Source: Domibacillus indicus
GTDB taxonomy: Bacteria > Bacillota > Bacilli > Bacillales > Domibacillaceae
Direction of reading: 5' to 3'
Assembly: GCF_000970685.1 (NCBI RefSeq)
Contig: NZ_LAJB01000007.1
Coordinates: 575,676-639,675, forward strand
DNA length: 64,000 nucleotides
The notes beneath the pieces were generated by a model. It saw only the letters and a program-made list of their open reading frames with translations. It ran no database searches and was not told the DNA's origin. This document shows, piece after piece, positions 35,647 through 45,651 of this stretch. Both the position numbers and the translations under genes were made by a program. Numbering within the stretch: the stretch's first letter is position 1; every line of letters begins with the position of its first letter.

Positions 35647-37605
35647 TTAAAACCATTCATTCCATTTTTCCACAATTCCGTCGTACCAGTGTTGCTCTAC
35701 CGGCTCCGCCTGGCCGTCTATCGCATTTACATCGAATGATGCCTCACCGATATAAGGAAGAATCTCCTCGACTATTTCTCCAAACAGCGGCACTGCTCCT
35801 TCTGAACTGTTGCTCGTTAAATAATTTGTTTTGCTTACTTCTTCTACGCCAACCCAGACTGCTCCTACAAGGTTGGGTGTATATCCAACAAACCATTGAT
35901 CCTCTGTTCCTTCAATACCTTCGATAGGAACCTGTGTAGAGCCGGTTTTGCCGGCAATATCAACACCCTCTACCTGTGCCCTTTCGCCAGAACCCCGCTC
36001 TACCACGCCAAGAAGCATGGAAGTCATTTTATCCGTTATTTCTTTTGAGGTGACTTGTACTTCTTCCGGCTTCCATTCAGGCTTTACTTCTCCTTCAGGC
36101 CCGACAATTTTTTGAATAAAAAAAGCATCTTTCCGAACGCCGTCATTAGAAAAAGCGGAGTAGGCTTCTGCCATTTGAAGCGGCGATACGCCCGGCGTTA
36201 TGTCTCCAAGCGCCATTCCCAGCTTAGCATTTTCCACTTCCAGGCCAAACCGTTTCAGGGCATTTACTCCTTTTGATACGCCAATTTGGTCAAGAAGCCA
36301 GACAGCAGGAATATTTGCCGACTTTTCAATTGCCCGGTACATAGGAAGTTCCCCTTCATATGTTCCTCCATAATTAGATGGTGAATACGGGCGTTCTCCT
36401 TCACCAAATGACATTTTCTCATCCACCAGCATATCTGTCGGTTCATATCCTTCTTCAAGGGCCGGAGTATAAACTGCAAGCGGCTTAATGGATGAACCCG
36501 GTGACTTTTTCATTTGCGTTGCAAAGCTGAAGCCGCGAAATACATGCTCACCCCGCCGGCCAATAATGCCTAAAACCCCGCCTGTTTTTGGATCCATTAG
36601 CACAGCAGCGCTTTGAGAATCTTCTCCATTTATGGTTTTTGGGAAAGTGGAGCTGTTCCCGTAAACAGCTTCTAGTCCAGCCTGTATATCCTGATCCATT
36701 GATGTATAAATATTATATCCCTGGGTCAGCAAATCATCCTGCGTTAAACCAAAACGTGATATAGCTTCATTTATAACGGCATCCGAATAATGAGCGAACT
36801 TGCCTTTTAATGGGTCGCCGCTTGTATCTTTTAATGCAACCTCTGTATTCGCGGTTTCAGCCGCTTCGCTTTCGGATATATATCCGTACTTTACCATTTG
36901 GTTTAACACAACTTTTCGCCGATCGAGCGCATTATCCATATGATCAATTGGATTGTACCGGGACGGTGCTTTTACCATGCCCGCAAGCATGGATGATTCG
37001 GCAAGAGTTAATTCCGATACATCTTTGCCAAAGTATTTCTTCGACGCATTTTGAATGCCCCATACCTCGTTTCCAAAATAGCTTGTATTCAAATACATTT
37101 CGAGGATTTCTTCTTTCTTGTATACCTTTTCTATCTCAATAGCAAGGAACAGCTCTTCTATTTTACGTCGGTACGTTTTTTCAGGAGACAGCAAGGCATT
37201 TTTAGTCAGCTGCTGGGTAAGTGTACTTGCCCCCTGTACCCGTGAACCTGCCATAATATTCGTGAATACGGCACGAAAAATCCCTTTTATGTCAAATCCT
37301 CCATGCTCATAAAACCGATTGTCTTCAACGGCAACAATCGCTTCCTGCATATGCTCCGGAATTTTCTCAATAGAAACACTGTCCGTCCGGTTAGCAGAAA
37401 GCTTACTTGCTTTTTCCCCATTCCGGTCATAAATAATGGTGGATTGCGACAGCCCCTGTTTTAACGTTTCAACATCAGCAGACTTCATAAAATAAAATCC
37501 AGCGCCAAGTCCTGCCAAAACCACGACCGCTGCAAGCAAAATAACGATTTGGGTCATGTGAAATTTTCGCCACAGGGTCTTGATAATTCGAATGACTACT
37601 TTCAT
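35647..37605 (-). CDS. Class A penicillin-binding protein (transglycosylase/transpeptidase)
   Basis: A 652-residue bifunctional peptidoglycan synthase. A membrane anchor at about 17-40 is followed by the GT51 glycosyltransferase domain (EDNRFYEHGGFDIKGIFRAV, QGASTLTQQLTKN) and the transpeptidase domain with SPGSSIKPL (SxxK), EKSANIP (SxN) and AGKTGST (KTG). It is most like PbpF/PBP2C-type enzymes of Bacillus. The ATG at 37605 has AAGGGA ten bases upstream; an ATG seven codons earlier is an alternative. Confidence 0.9.
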   Translation of the reverse strand: MKVVIRIIKTLWRKFHMTQIVILLAAVVVLAGLGAGFYFMKSADVETLKQGLSQSTIIYDRNGEKASKLSANRTDSVSIEKIPEHMQEAIVAVEDNRFYEHGGFDIKGIFRAVFTNIMAGSRVQGASTLTQQLTKNALLSPEKTYRRKIEELFLAIEIEKVYKKEEILEMYLNTSYFGNEVWGIQNASKKYFGKDVSELTLAESSMLAGMVKAPSRYNPIDHMDNALDRRKVVLNQMVKYGYISESEAAETANTEVALKDTSGDPLKGKFAHYSDAVINEAISRFGLTQDDLLTQGYNIYTSMDQDIQAGLEAVYGNSSTFPKTINGEDSQSAAVLMDPKTGGVLGIIGRRGEHVFRGFSFATQMKKSPGSSIKPLAVYTPALEEGYEPTDMLVDEKMSFGEGERPYSPSNYGGTYEGELPMYRAIEKSANIPAVWLLDQIGVSKGVNALKRFGLEVENAKLGMALGDITPGVSPLQMAEAYSAFSNDGVRKDAFFIQKIVGPEGEVKPEWKPEEVQVTSKEITDKMTSMLLGVVERGSGERAQVEGVDIAGKTGSTQVPIEGIEGTEDQWFVGYTPNLVGAVWVGVEEVSKTNYLTSNSSEGAVPLFGEIVEEILPYIGEASFDVNAIDGQAEPVEQHWYDGIVEKWNEWF

Positions 37606-37824
37606 TATGTTTGTTCCCTTCTTCATAAATACATGCGGCCTTTTCTCATTTTAAGCACATTTCAGCAAATTGCAACGAATATGAATAAAAATCCGCATAT
37701 CTTCTTATACGAATCAAGCATGAAAAAGTTGCACAGCTTTGTTTTTTAGCAATAGAGATCATTTTCTTATTAGCATGCAATTAATCACTGCCCGCTTACC
37801 AAAAAGGCTTCCACTCGAAACCAT

Positions 37825-37862
37825 AAAAAAATGAGCCGCGGATGTGCCCGCTGCTCATTTAT
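37825..37862 (-). terminator. Terminator of tatA
   Basis: AAATGAGC...GCTCATTT stem with a GC-rich middle, followed by a T-run on the minus strand; the stop codon of tatA lies in the 5' arm. Confidence 0.7.
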
Positions 37863-38038
37863 TTTGAATCCTTTTTCTTTTGCTCTTCGGCGTCATCATC
37901 CATCACATTCTTCATTCCCCGCTTAAATTCATGCAGCGTCTGTCCGGCTGCGCGTCCAAGCTGCGGCAATTTCTTCGGTCCAAATAACAACAAGGCGACA
38001 ATTAAAATAATGGCAACTTCGCCAAATCCGAGATTCAT
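37859..38038 (-). CDS. tatA: Sec-independent translocase protein TatA
   Basis: A 59-residue protein, MNLGFGEVAIILIVALLLFG then PKKLPQLGRAAGQTLHEFKR. The N-terminal membrane helix, FGPKKLP hinge, amphipathic helix and acidic/basic tail are diagnostic of TatA, the pore-forming part of the twin-arginine export system. No tatC is adjacent, so the partner is elsewhere. Confidence 0.92.
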   Translation of the reverse strand: MNLGFGEVAIILIVALLLFGPKKLPQLGRAAGQTLHEFKRGMKNVMDDDAEEQKKKDSK

Positions 38039-38103
38039 GATGCCTGGCCCCTTTTCTTTTTATGTGCCTTCTCATTATAATCGAAAACTATTTGTTTGAA
38101 CAT

Positions 38104-38138
38104 AAAAAAAGAAGCAGGCCTGAACCTGCTTCTTTTTG
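38104..38138 (-). terminator. Terminator of the symporter gene
   Basis: AAAAAGAAGCAGG/CCTGCTTCTTTTT stem directly after the stop. Confidence 0.85.
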
Positions 38139-38144
38139 CACTGC

Positions 38145-39389
38145 TTATGCTTCCGTCCGCTGCTGTTTAATCGTTTTGTTTTTCTCTGATTCGCCGACAA
38201 ACAGCGCGCATGCAGCATCCCCGGTAATATTAACAGCTGTACGCGTCATATCCAGGAGACGGTCAATTCCAATAATTAACCCGATCCCTTCAACCGGAAG
38301 GCCTACACTGCCAAGTACCATGGCAAGCATAATCAGGCCGACGCCCGGCACGCCTGCTGTTCCGATACTGGCAAGAACCGCTGTAAGAACCACGGTAGCC
38401 AGCTCCCCCATTGTCAGGTCAATTCCATATGCCTGGGCGATAAACATTGTTGCCACACCCTGCATAATAGCGGTGCCGTCCATATTGATTGTGGCACCAA
38501 GCGGCTGAACAAATGAACTGATCGGCTCCGGCACTTTCAAGTCTCTCTGGGCTACTTCCATCGAAACAGGGAGCGTTGCATTACTGCTTGATGTACTGAA
38601 TGCCACACCCATTGCCGGCGCAAACTTTTTGAAAAACCAAATCGGGCTCTTTTTTGCGAGAAAAGCGACGGTTCCGCCGTAGGTTACAACACCGTGGATA
38701 AAAAGGGCAGCTAAGACAACAAGCATATAAGAGCCCATTGCAAGAATCGCATCCCAGCCCTGTGTTCCAATGGCTGTCGCAATCAAGCCAAATGTGCCGT
38801 ACGGAGCAAATTTCATTACGAGACCAACAAGATACATCATAATTTCGTTGCCCTGTTCAACTAATTGATAAATACCCTTTGTTTTCTCACCAAGCGCCGT
38901 TAACGCCAGGCCGATAAAAACAGCAAAAACAATCAGCTGAAGCATATTTCCTTCGGCCATTGCGTTAATTGGATTTTTCGGAATAATATTCATTAATGTT
39001 TCACTGACTGGCGGAGCTTCTTCAGCTGAAAACTCGGCACCCGCTGTATCGAATTCACCCGCTGATCCCGGCTGAACAACTGCTGCCAGTGCTAAGCCAA
39101 TCACAATAGCAATAGATGTTGTAATCAGGAAATAAAGCACGGTTTTCACGCCAATGCGTCCAAGTTTTTTAGGATCACCAAGACCCGCCGAACCAAGAAC
39201 AATGGAAAAGAAAACAAGCGGCACAACGAGCATGCTGATTAAGCTTAAGAAAATTTGTCCAATCGGAACAAATAAGTATGTGTTTAAAACATCAAAAACA
39301 TCTGGTGCAGCTACATTCAGCACGAGGCCTGCTACCGCTCCGAGAATAAGTGCTGCAATAATTTTTGTTGTTAATGACATTTTTTTCAT
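38145..39389 (-). CDS. Dicarboxylate/amino acid:cation symporter (DAACS family)
   Basis: A 414-residue membrane transporter for glutamate, aspartate or C4-dicarboxylates driven by Na+ or H+. Eight membrane helices and the two re-entrant loops are implied by the motifs SMLVVPLVFFSIVLGSAGLG, AFSTSSSNATLPVSMEV and NMDGTAIMQGVATMFIAQ, with the substrate-site region RLLDMTRTAVNITGDA. It is a single-gene transcript. Which substrate it prefers cannot be told. Confidence 0.9.
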   Translation of the reverse strand: MKKMSLTTKIIAALILGAVAGLVLNVAAPDVFDVLNTYLFVPIGQIFLSLISMLVVPLVFFSIVLGSAGLGDPKKLGRIGVKTVLYFLITTSIAIVIGLALAAVVQPGSAGEFDTAGAEFSAEEAPPVSETLMNIIPKNPINAMAEGNMLQLIVFAVFIGLALTALGEKTKGIYQLVEQGNEIMMYLVGLVMKFAPYGTFGLIATAIGTQGWDAILAMGSYMLVVLAALFIHGVVTYGGTVAFLAKKSPIWFFKKFAPAMGVAFSTSSSNATLPVSMEVAQRDLKVPEPISSFVQPLGATINMDGTAIMQGVATMFIAQAYGIDLTMGELATVVLTAVLASIGTAGVPGVGLIMLAMVLGSVGLPVEGIGLIIGIDRLLDMTRTAVNITGDAACALFVGESEKNKTIKQQRTEA

Positions 39390-39683
39390 TCAGTTTCCCC
39401 CTTTACTATCTAACAAACACATACCGTCTATCTTAATAGATTAAGTGAAAAATAACAAAGTAATTTTTTAAATGTAAATTACCACTTTTCTTAAAAAAAT
39501 AAACAAAAATTTTTAAAGCTGCTTTTATAAAAGAATATAATAATTAACCTGACATAATAAAAGGGCCATAAGAACCGCATAAATAGGTTTTTCTGCTTAT
39601 AATTATTTTCCGCTTAAAGCTTAAGTCAATAAAAACGGGGTATAAAAAAGACTATAACCACCATGCTAAAGGGGTCAGCAGCT
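39390..39683. other. AT-rich intergenic region between divergent genes
   Basis: About 290 bases of AT-rich sequence between the symporter gene and the ArsC-like gene. I see no reading frame or convincing RNA structure; TATAAT-like boxes occur on both strands but none has a clear -35. Confidence 0.5.
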
Positions 39684-40103
39684 ATGAAAAACAAAACGAT
39701 TTTATTCCTGTCGCCGTTTCATCATTTAAGCATGATGGCTGAAGGATGGGCAGCACGATTAAATGCTCCTTCCTGGAATGTCATAAGCGCTGCCTGCAAA
39801 AAGGCAGAGGATGATTCCCTTCCTGTGGAAGCGATGAAAGAGGTTAATATTGACATCGAGAGCAAAACTCCTCGTTCACTCAAGCCACAGCTTATGAAAG
39901 AAGCTGATATTGTGGTTGCCATCTACGATTTTCAGCGTGACAGTTTACCAGCCCTGCCAGATGAACCAGGACGCAAGGTATTACGCTGGAATATCTTAAA
40001 TCCTATACATTGCGAGCAGCTAACCGAACGATGGGCTGCTTATCAGGAAGTATGCGATGAACTCGCTGTAAAAATGCAGGAACTCAACAAACAACTTATT
40101 TAA
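39684..40103 (+). CDS. Degenerate ArsC/low-molecular-weight phosphatase-like protein
   Basis: A 139-residue protein, the same length as B. subtilis arsenate reductase ArsC, and collinear with it: MAEGWA, VEAMKEVNIDIESKTPR, LMKEADIVVAIYD and a C-terminal DELAVKMQEL. The catalytic P-loop (Cys10...Cys15-Arg in ArsC) reads SPFHHLS here, the redox cysteines of the flexible loop are lost (YDFQRDSLP) and the general acid Asp is Asn (RWNILNP). So it cannot be a working reductase or phosphatase. AAAGGGG precedes the ATG at 39684. Confidence 0.65.
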   Translation: MKNKTILFLSPFHHLSMMAEGWAARLNAPSWNVISAACKKAEDDSLPVEAMKEVNIDIESKTPRSLKPQLMKEADIVVAIYDFQRDSLPALPDEPGRKVLRWNILNPIHCEQLTERWAAYQEVCDELAVKMQELNKQLI

Positions 40104-40106
40104 TTT

Positions 40107-40143
40107 TCTGCCTTTGCTTATTTAACAGCGAAGGCATTTTTTT
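40107..40143 (+). terminator. Terminator of the ArsC-like gene
   Basis: GCCTT...AAGGC stem followed by seven T. Confidence 0.65.
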
Positions 40144-40200
40144 GAAACTAAACCGGCGCCAACTTCGTATGATCAAGTCAGAGAGGCAGGGATCAGGAAA

Positions 40201-41028
40201 ATGGAAACAAAAGAAACTCTTATGGAGCAGCTGCAAACAATTGAGAAATGGGAAAAGGATCAAAAAGGATTATGGATATGGGATCGTGCGGCACGCCTTC
40301 CTTTCGCTGTCCTTGATAAAATAACCCCTTCTTTTATTCAAAATAAAATCAGTTCATTGCTCGATGAGCTTGGTTATTACCTCCAAAGCGGCGGAAAATA
40401 TTTAACGAAGCAAAACAGTATTTTAAAAAAGCTGGAACGGAATGCCGAAATACCAGTCCATACCATTGAGGATGTGAAAAGCCTTCCTCTTTCCGCCATG
40501 GACCAGACTGCTTTATCTATCCAAAAATCATATGCAGGCGCGGCAACCGTTCAAGGAGCGACAACTGGCATTGGCGGCATTTTTACACTGGCAGCCGACA
40601 TTCCTGCCACACTGGCCATTTCGCTTAAAACATTGCAGGAAATTGCCGTTGCCTATGGATATGACCCCAGCGAGCGGGAAGAACGAATTTTCATTATAAA
40701 ATGCCTTCAATTTTCTTCCTCAGACATTGTGGGCAAGCGGGCCATTTTAAAAGAAATTTCGGATTATGCCAGCCGCGGCAGCAGCAAGGAAATGATTTCC
40801 CAAATGCAGGGCTGGCGGGAAGTAGTTCTTTCTTACAGGGATCAGTATAGTTTAAAAAAGCTGTTCCGCCTGGTACCGGTTGTCGGCATCGTTTTCGGGG
40901 CGATTTCCAACCGTTCAACGATTGAAGACCTGGCGGAAACGGCCATAATGCTTTATAAAAAGCGCCGTATTTTAGAAAGGCTGGCTGCCGCCGGCCAAAT
41001 AGAAGAAGCCGAACCAGATATCCGCTAA
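40201..41028 (+). CDS. EcsC-family protein
   Basis: A 275-residue protein of the EcsC family, with a conserved glycine/alanine-rich hydrophobic block (YAGAATVQGATTGIGGIFTLAADIPATLAI) and a second one (FRLVPVVGIVFGAISN). In B. subtilis ecsC follows ecsAB; here it lies 27 kb away. It may be a paralogue rather than the displaced ecsC (236 residues in B. subtilis). A GAGAGG/CAGGGA stretch precedes the ATG. Function unknown. Confidence 0.8.
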   Translation: METKETLMEQLQTIEKWEKDQKGLWIWDRAARLPFAVLDKITPSFIQNKISSLLDELGYYLQSGGKYLTKQNSILKKLERNAEIPVHTIEDVKSLPLSAMDQTALSIQKSYAGAATVQGATTGIGGIFTLAADIPATLAISLKTLQEIAVAYGYDPSEREERIFIIKCLQFSSSDIVGKRAILKEISDYASRGSSKEMISQMQGWREVVLSYRDQYSLKKLFRLVPVVGIVFGAISNRSTIEDLAETAIMLYKKRRILERLAAAGQIEEAEPDIR

Positions 41029-41045
41029 TGCGGGGCATCTGGTTC
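41010..41045. terminator. Bidirectional terminator spanning two stop codons
   Basis: GAACCAGAT/ATCTGGTTC outer stem with ATCCGC/GCGGGG inside. The EcsC-family and TrkA-C genes overlap by four bases tail to tail, so this one hairpin codes for the ends of both proteins. Confidence 0.65.
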
Positions 41046-41702
41046 GGTTTCCTGTGTAAGCTTTTCAATTACCTGGCGGTTTCCATATACATAGAGCTTG
41101 TCACCCGCTTCGATTGTTTCTTCTGCTAAATCCTCGCGTATGTTGACTTCCCCTCGTTTGATAAACAATAAATTTGCATCCTGTCCCTGTTCAAATACAT
41201 TTTTGACCTTTTCTCCATCCAGCCGGGTATTTTCATCGACGACAATGTCGGTCACAAGGTCATCTTCATTTAAAAAAAGCGCTTCTTTTATCGGAAGCTC
41301 AGAGATATCAAGATTTTTTTTCATTTCATATTGAAACCGGTGCTCCAAATGCTTTTTGGTCAGCGGTGTTTTTCCAACAATGAAAATAACAAACAGTACA
41401 CCGCTGATAACCATAAGTTCCGTTAAACGCAGATCGTCAGATAAAATATTGCTGATAGCTGAAATAATAACAGCCAGTGAAAAAGCGCCGAATAAAATAA
41501 GAAACATGCTAATGCGCCGCCGTACTGGATGGTCGATGATCAGCTGTGATTCATCGGTCGTAAACCCCGTTCCCGTCAGCATAGAAATGGCCTGATAGCG
41601 CGCTACTTCTTTTTCAAGTCCGGTAAGCACAAAGGCAATAACAGATATTTCAATAACAAGCACAACAATCAGCAAATAAAGAAAAATAAAAACAAAGCCC
41701 AT
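41025..41702 (-). CDS. Membrane protein with TrkA-C (RCK_C) domain
   Basis: A 225-residue protein. Membrane helices are at about 4-28, 65-88 and 93-112, followed by a cytosolic TrkA-C domain (about 135-215; DENTRLDGEKVKNVFEQGQD, ETIEAGDKLYVYGNRQVIEK). TrkA-C domains bind small ligands such as cyclic dinucleotides and gate cation transport. There is no channel or transporter gene beside it, so it may regulate a separate system. Confidence 0.75.
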   Translation of the reverse strand: MGFVFIFLYLLIVVLVIEISVIAFVLTGLEKEVARYQAISMLTGTGFTTDESQLIIDHPVRRRISMFLILFGAFSLAVIISAISNILSDDLRLTELMVISGVLFVIFIVGKTPLTKKHLEHRFQYEMKKNLDISELPIKEALFLNEDDLVTDIVVDENTRLDGEKVKNVFEQGQDANLLFIKRGEVNIREDLAEETIEAGDKLYVYGNRQVIEKLTQETEPDAPH

Positions 41703-41753
41703 GTTTTGCCCTCTTTCTAAGACGCTGGTTTTTCTTTATCTTCCCAACGCTTA

Positions 41754-43067
41754 TCAAGTTGTAAACATAGGCCCGTATTTTCTTTTTAATCCGTCCGCAT
41801 TCTGTGTAAATACAGTCGTCCGGCCATCGATAACAGTTGTTAAATGAACAGGTTTTCCCCATAGTGTGTAAATATGAGGGATGGTTTGCTCTAAATAGCT
41901 GATATCGAGTTCTTTTTCTTCATACGTATGCAAAATGTGCAGCTCTTCCTTCCCGTCTGTTACGTAAAGTGACGGAAAGCCGCCATTTACTTTTGAAGAA
42001 ACAAGCTGATCCCGCACTCCTTCCCATTCTTTTTCAGTAATAGTCCAGTGATTTCCTTTTTTCTCAAATAAATAAAGGTCTTCCTGTTCCACAAATTCTT
42101 TTGTCATGTAGTTGCGCAAAAATGAAATGTCCGATTCTGTTGAACGAACATCAAAAAGAATATCCTGGCTGCCATATTGCTCTTCAATGTATTCATATAG
42201 CTTTACACCAAGATAGTATGGGTTTATCCCCATTTTGGACGGCTGAACCACGTCAGCATTCAAGCGGGCATAATCAATTGCTTCAGATTCTGTTAGTTCC
42301 AGCTCCCTCATAATTCGCATATGCCAGTAAGATGCCCAGCCTTCGTTCATAATTTTTGTTTCGATCTGCGGCCAAAAATAAAGCATTTCCTGCCGGACAA
42401 TCATAACAATCTCACGCTGCCAGTCATTTAAAGCTGTACTATTTTTGGCGATAAAGGCCAAAAGATCTTTTTCAAAGCACTTCTCTTCTTTTTTCTCTAA
42501 TGGTTTTTCCTTTTCCCAGAGATCATCGTATTCATAATGCTGCAGCGGGGCACTGTCTGTTATGCCCAATCCAATATGGCTATGCGGATCTATATGCTCT
42601 TCAATTGTTAAAACGGCGTCTAGAAATGTCTCAACCTTTTCAATTCCATGCTCCTCTGTGAGCCGGGCAATCCGTTCTGCTGCAGATGCCATTGATTTTT
42701 CCATCTGGTTATTGGTTTTCTGAAAGTGGGCATTGTTTTTAAAAAAGTCCGAATGAGCTAAAACATGTGCGACAATCAGCTTGTTTTGGACGAGCGAATT
42801 GGTATTTAACAAAAAAGCCTGGCATGGATCTGTATTCATGACCAGCTCATATATCTTGCTGAGCCCCATCTCATAATGAAGCTTCATTTTATAAAATCGT
42901 TTTCCGAACCGCCAGTGAGAAAAACGGGCAGGCATTCCGTAAGCGCCAAATGTATAAATAATATCCGCCGGGCAAATTTCATAGCGCATTGAGTAAAAAT
43001 CAAGTCCAAACCCGGCTGCAATTTCTGTGATCTCATCAATTGCATATTGCAGGCTATCATGGTTCAT
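41754..43067 (-). CDS. spoVR: SpoVR-family stage V sporulation protein
   Basis: A 437-residue cytosolic protein of the SpoVR family involved in spore cortex formation in B. subtilis (468 residues there). Conserved stretches: [44 protein letters not shown] (seen as [16 protein letters not shown]), [34 protein letters not shown] precedes the ATG. YhbH-like, PrkA-like and SpoVR proteins often form one module; here yhbH and prkA lie at 52.5-55.8 kb. Confidence 0.92.
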   Translation of the reverse strand: MNHDSLQYAIDEITEIAAGFGLDFYSMRYEICPADIIYTFGAYGMPARFSHWRFGKRFYKMKLHYEMGLSKIYELVMNTDPCQAFLLNTNSLVQNKLIVAHVLAHSDFFKNNAHFQKTNNQMEKSMASAAERIARLTEEHGIEKVETFLDAVLTIEEHIDPHSHIGLGITDSAPLQHYEYDDLWEKEKPLEKKEEKCFEKDLLAFIAKNSTALNDWQREIVMIVRQEMLYFWPQIETKIMNEGWASYWHMRIMRELELTESEAIDYARLNADVVQPSKMGINPYYLGVKLYEYIEEQYGSQDILFDVRSTESDISFLRNYMTKEFVEQEDLYLFEKKGNHWTITEKEWEGVRDQLVSSKVNGGFPSLYVTDGKEELHILHTYEEKELDISYLEQTIPHIYTLWGKPVHLTTVIDGRTTVFTQNADGLKRKYGPMFTT

Positions 43068-43764
43068 CCGAATCCCCCCTGCCTCATTGTATGCAGAAAA
43101 AAAGCAAACATGAAAAAGAGAGGGAATATGAAGAGATGCTGTTTTCCAACCGAAAATGGCTTCTTGTCGCCAGCCAGAAATGAACTGTTTTTTAAAAGCA
43201 GTTTCAGGGGATGCGGTCTGCCGGCTGCGCTAACAGCCGGGCGAACACTGAACCAGCCCGTCCGCTCGTCCTGCCGGAGTCTTCGCCGGCAGCCCTCCGC
43301 CCCGTTGTTTTTCTAAAAAAGCGGCACCAAAAAGCCTATTTGTTCTTTTCTTTCTCATTCGAAAAAGAACATGAACCGGGCGTTGCCGGCTCAATTTCCC
43401 TCCTCACCAGGGCGGCAGGTGCGGGGCGCAGACTTCTGCGGGACTGGCAGGCAGGTGAGAGATCCGTCTTTGCCGCCGTGCTGCGAAGACGAGCTCACCG
43501 CCTGCCCCGCGAAAGCGGAGCCCCGCACCTGCCGCCACTTCTATGTCCGGGCTAAGCGCGGTGGTTCATCTATCGTGCTGGAGACCCAAACGTTCATAAA
43601 TGCGTTGGATTTAACCTGGAGAAGGTGTGGACAGTCGCTTATTTCAACAGCATAAAGAGAGACAGAACCATGTTCTGTCTCTCCCAAATAGTGTATTGAA
43701 AATCACGTTAAAGCCTGCATACAAACAGCAAAGACGGTACCGCTGTAATCAGTCTTTGGCGGTT
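43068..43764. repeat. GC-rich palindromic intergenic region upstream of spoVR
   Basis: About 700 bases without a convincing gene. Main element: a perfect 17-base inverted repeat beginning GGCGGCAGGTGCGGGGC (43411-43427) and its complement (43520-43536), enclosing a second nested pair GGCAGGC-A-GGTGAG and CTCACCGCCTGCC. The inner text (CAGACTTCTGCGGGA, CCCCGCGAAAGCG) is like the intergenic repeats common in Bacillaceae. Two more hairpins, CCGGCTG/CAGCCGG (43222-43241) and CTGCCGG/CCGGCAG (43269-43291), lie nearby. A GAGAGACAGAA/TTCTGTCTCTC hairpin (43658-43683) may end pgcA. Base composition is far higher in GC than the neighbours. Confidence 0.7.
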
Positions 43765-45498
43765 TTATCCAAGCATACTCTCTACCATGCTCATAAAGTC
43801 TTCCTGAACATAAGCAAGCTTTTCTGTTGCTTCTTTAAGCGAATCGGCTTTAACCCCGAAATAAAACTTTACTTTCGGCTCTGTGCCTGATGGACGGGCG
43901 CATACCCATGTGCCGTCTTCAAGGAAATATTTCAGCACATTGGAGGAAGGAAGCTCAATCACTTCTTTTGCATTTGTGGCCAGCACTGTCCGCTCTCCTG
44001 TTTGATAATCCTCTACTGCCGCTACAGGGATGCCGGCAATTGCTTCAGGCGCTTTTGTCCGGAAAGAAGAAAGCAGTCCTGCAATTTGCTCCGCCCCATC
44101 TTTTCCTTTTAATGTGAGTGATTGAAGCCCCTCTTTGTAATAACCGACCCGCTCATATAAGTCGATCAGTGCATCGTATAATGTTTTTCCTTGCTGTTTG
44201 TAATACGCACACGCTTCAACAGCCATCAGTGCTGCCTGAACCGCATCTTTATCACGGGCAAAATCACCGATTAAGTAACCGTAGCTTTCCTCATAGCCGA
44301 ATAAGAATGTATGCGCTCCTGATTGATTATACTGCTCAATTTTTTCCCCAATAAATTTAAAGCCTGTCAGCACATCCTCACAGGAAACCCCATACTGCTC
44401 TGCAGCAGCACGGCCGAGTTCGGATGTAACAATGGTCTTAAAGATCCGTCCATTTTCAGGAAGCGTGTTCTTTTCTTTTTTGCGGGACAAAATATAATCA
44501 ACCAGCACAGCGCCTGTTTCATTGCCCGTTAACAGTACATAACCGCCATTTCCGTCCTTCACGGCTACACCAAGACGGTCCGCATCTGGATCTGTCGCAA
44601 TCAAAATATCAGCGTCTGTTTCCTGTCCATCACGGATGGCAAGCTCAAACGCAGCTTTTTCTTCGGGATTTGGTGATTTTACCGTTGAGAAATTGGCATC
44701 CGGCTGCTCCTGTTCTGCAACAACTGTGACCTGCTTATAGCCAAGAGCCTCCAGCGCCTGCCGAACCGGCTTATTGCCTGTTCCATGCAACGGCGTATAA
44801 ACAATTTCTACGTTCGATTCTTTGGAAGCTTCAGGCCATTCAGAAATCGTGACCAGCTTTTTCACATACGCTTCATCCATTTCCTGCCCAATTATCTGGA
44901 TTAGCCCTCTATCTTTTAAAACTGCTTCATCTTCAACGTTAATTTGGAGTTCATCGCCTGCTGCATTAACATAATCAATTACGCGGTCTGCCGCTTCAGG
45001 CGCAAGCTGAGCGCCGTCAGGGCCATACACTTTATAGCCGTTATATTCAGGCGGATTATGGCTCGCCGTAATGACAATTCCGGCGAAAGCGTTTAGCTCA
45101 CGGACAGCAAATGAAAGCTCTGGAGTCGGACGAAGCTCATCAAATAGATAGGTCTGGATCCCAGCAGATGCAAGTGTTTTAGCACTTTCAAGCGCAAATT
45201 CAGGTGACTTGTGACGAGAATCATAGGCAATTGCCACACCGCGTCTTTTAGCTTCTTCACCCTGTTCTGTTATGTAGGCGGCAAGACCTGCAGATGCTTT
45301 GCGAATTGTGTACACGTTCATCCGGTTTGTGCCGGCGCCGATTTCCCCGCGCATTCCGCCCGTACCGAACTCGAGATTTTTGTAAAAAGCATCTTCCAAA
45401 CTCTTTTCATCTTCCTCAATAGAAACAAGCAGCTCACTCATTTCTCTGTCAAGTTCAGTGTAATTTTTCCATCTCACGTATTCATTTTTCCAGGCCAC
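43765..45498 (-). CDS. pgcA: Alpha-phosphoglucomutase / phosphomannomutase
   Basis: A 577-residue cytosolic enzyme interconverting glucose 6- and 1-phosphate, for UDP-glucose, glycolipid and wall teichoic acid synthesis. The active-site serine is in [20 protein letters not shown], the metal loop in [11 protein letters not shown], the sugar loop in [12 protein letters not shown] and the phosphate loop in [12 protein letters not shown]. The GTG at 45498 follows TTTGGAGGG by eight bases and gives a start like B. subtilis PgcA (MTWRKSYERW). Confidence 0.95.
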   Translation of the reverse strand: MAWKNEYVRWKNYTELDREMSELLVSIEEDEKSLEDAFYKNLEFGTGGMRGEIGAGTNRMNVYTIRKASAGLAAYITEQGEEAKRRGVAIAYDSRHKSPEFALESAKTLASAGIQTYLFDELRPTPELSFAVRELNAFAGIVITASHNPPEYNGYKVYGPDGAQLAPEAADRVIDYVNAAGDELQINVEDEAVLKDRGLIQIIGQEMDEAYVKKLVTISEWPEASKESNVEIVYTPLHGTGNKPVRQALEALGYKQVTVVAEQEQPDANFSTVKSPNPEEKAAFELAIRDGQETDADILIATDPDADRLGVAVKDGNGGYVLLTGNETGAVLVDYILSRKKEKNTLPENGRIFKTIVTSELGRAAAEQYGVSCEDVLTGFKFIGEKIEQYNQSGAHTFLFGYEESYGYLIGDFARDKDAVQAALMAVEACAYYKQQGKTLYDALIDLYERVGYYKEGLQSLTLKGKDGAEQIAGLLSSFRTKAPEAIAGIPVAAVEDYQTGERTVLATNAKEVIELPSSNVLKYFLEDGTWVCARPSGTEPKVKFYFGVKADSLKEATEKLAYVQEDFMSMVESMLG

Positions 45499-45651
45499 AG
45501 ACAATCCCTCCAAACTTTAATTTCCTATATCATACCATCTGTCCTGCTTATTTTACAGTGTAATGGTGGCACGGAATGATTTACTTTTCCCCTTTATTCA
45601 GACTATAATGCTAGTGTTCAGAAATTATTTTGTATATAGGCGGGATTCAAC

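Noticed and set aside
43047..43655. Several plus-strand frames of 70-115 codons in the GC-rich region before pgcA
   Set aside because: They are rich in Pro, Arg and Cys, have no ribosome sites, and simply read through palindromic repeats.
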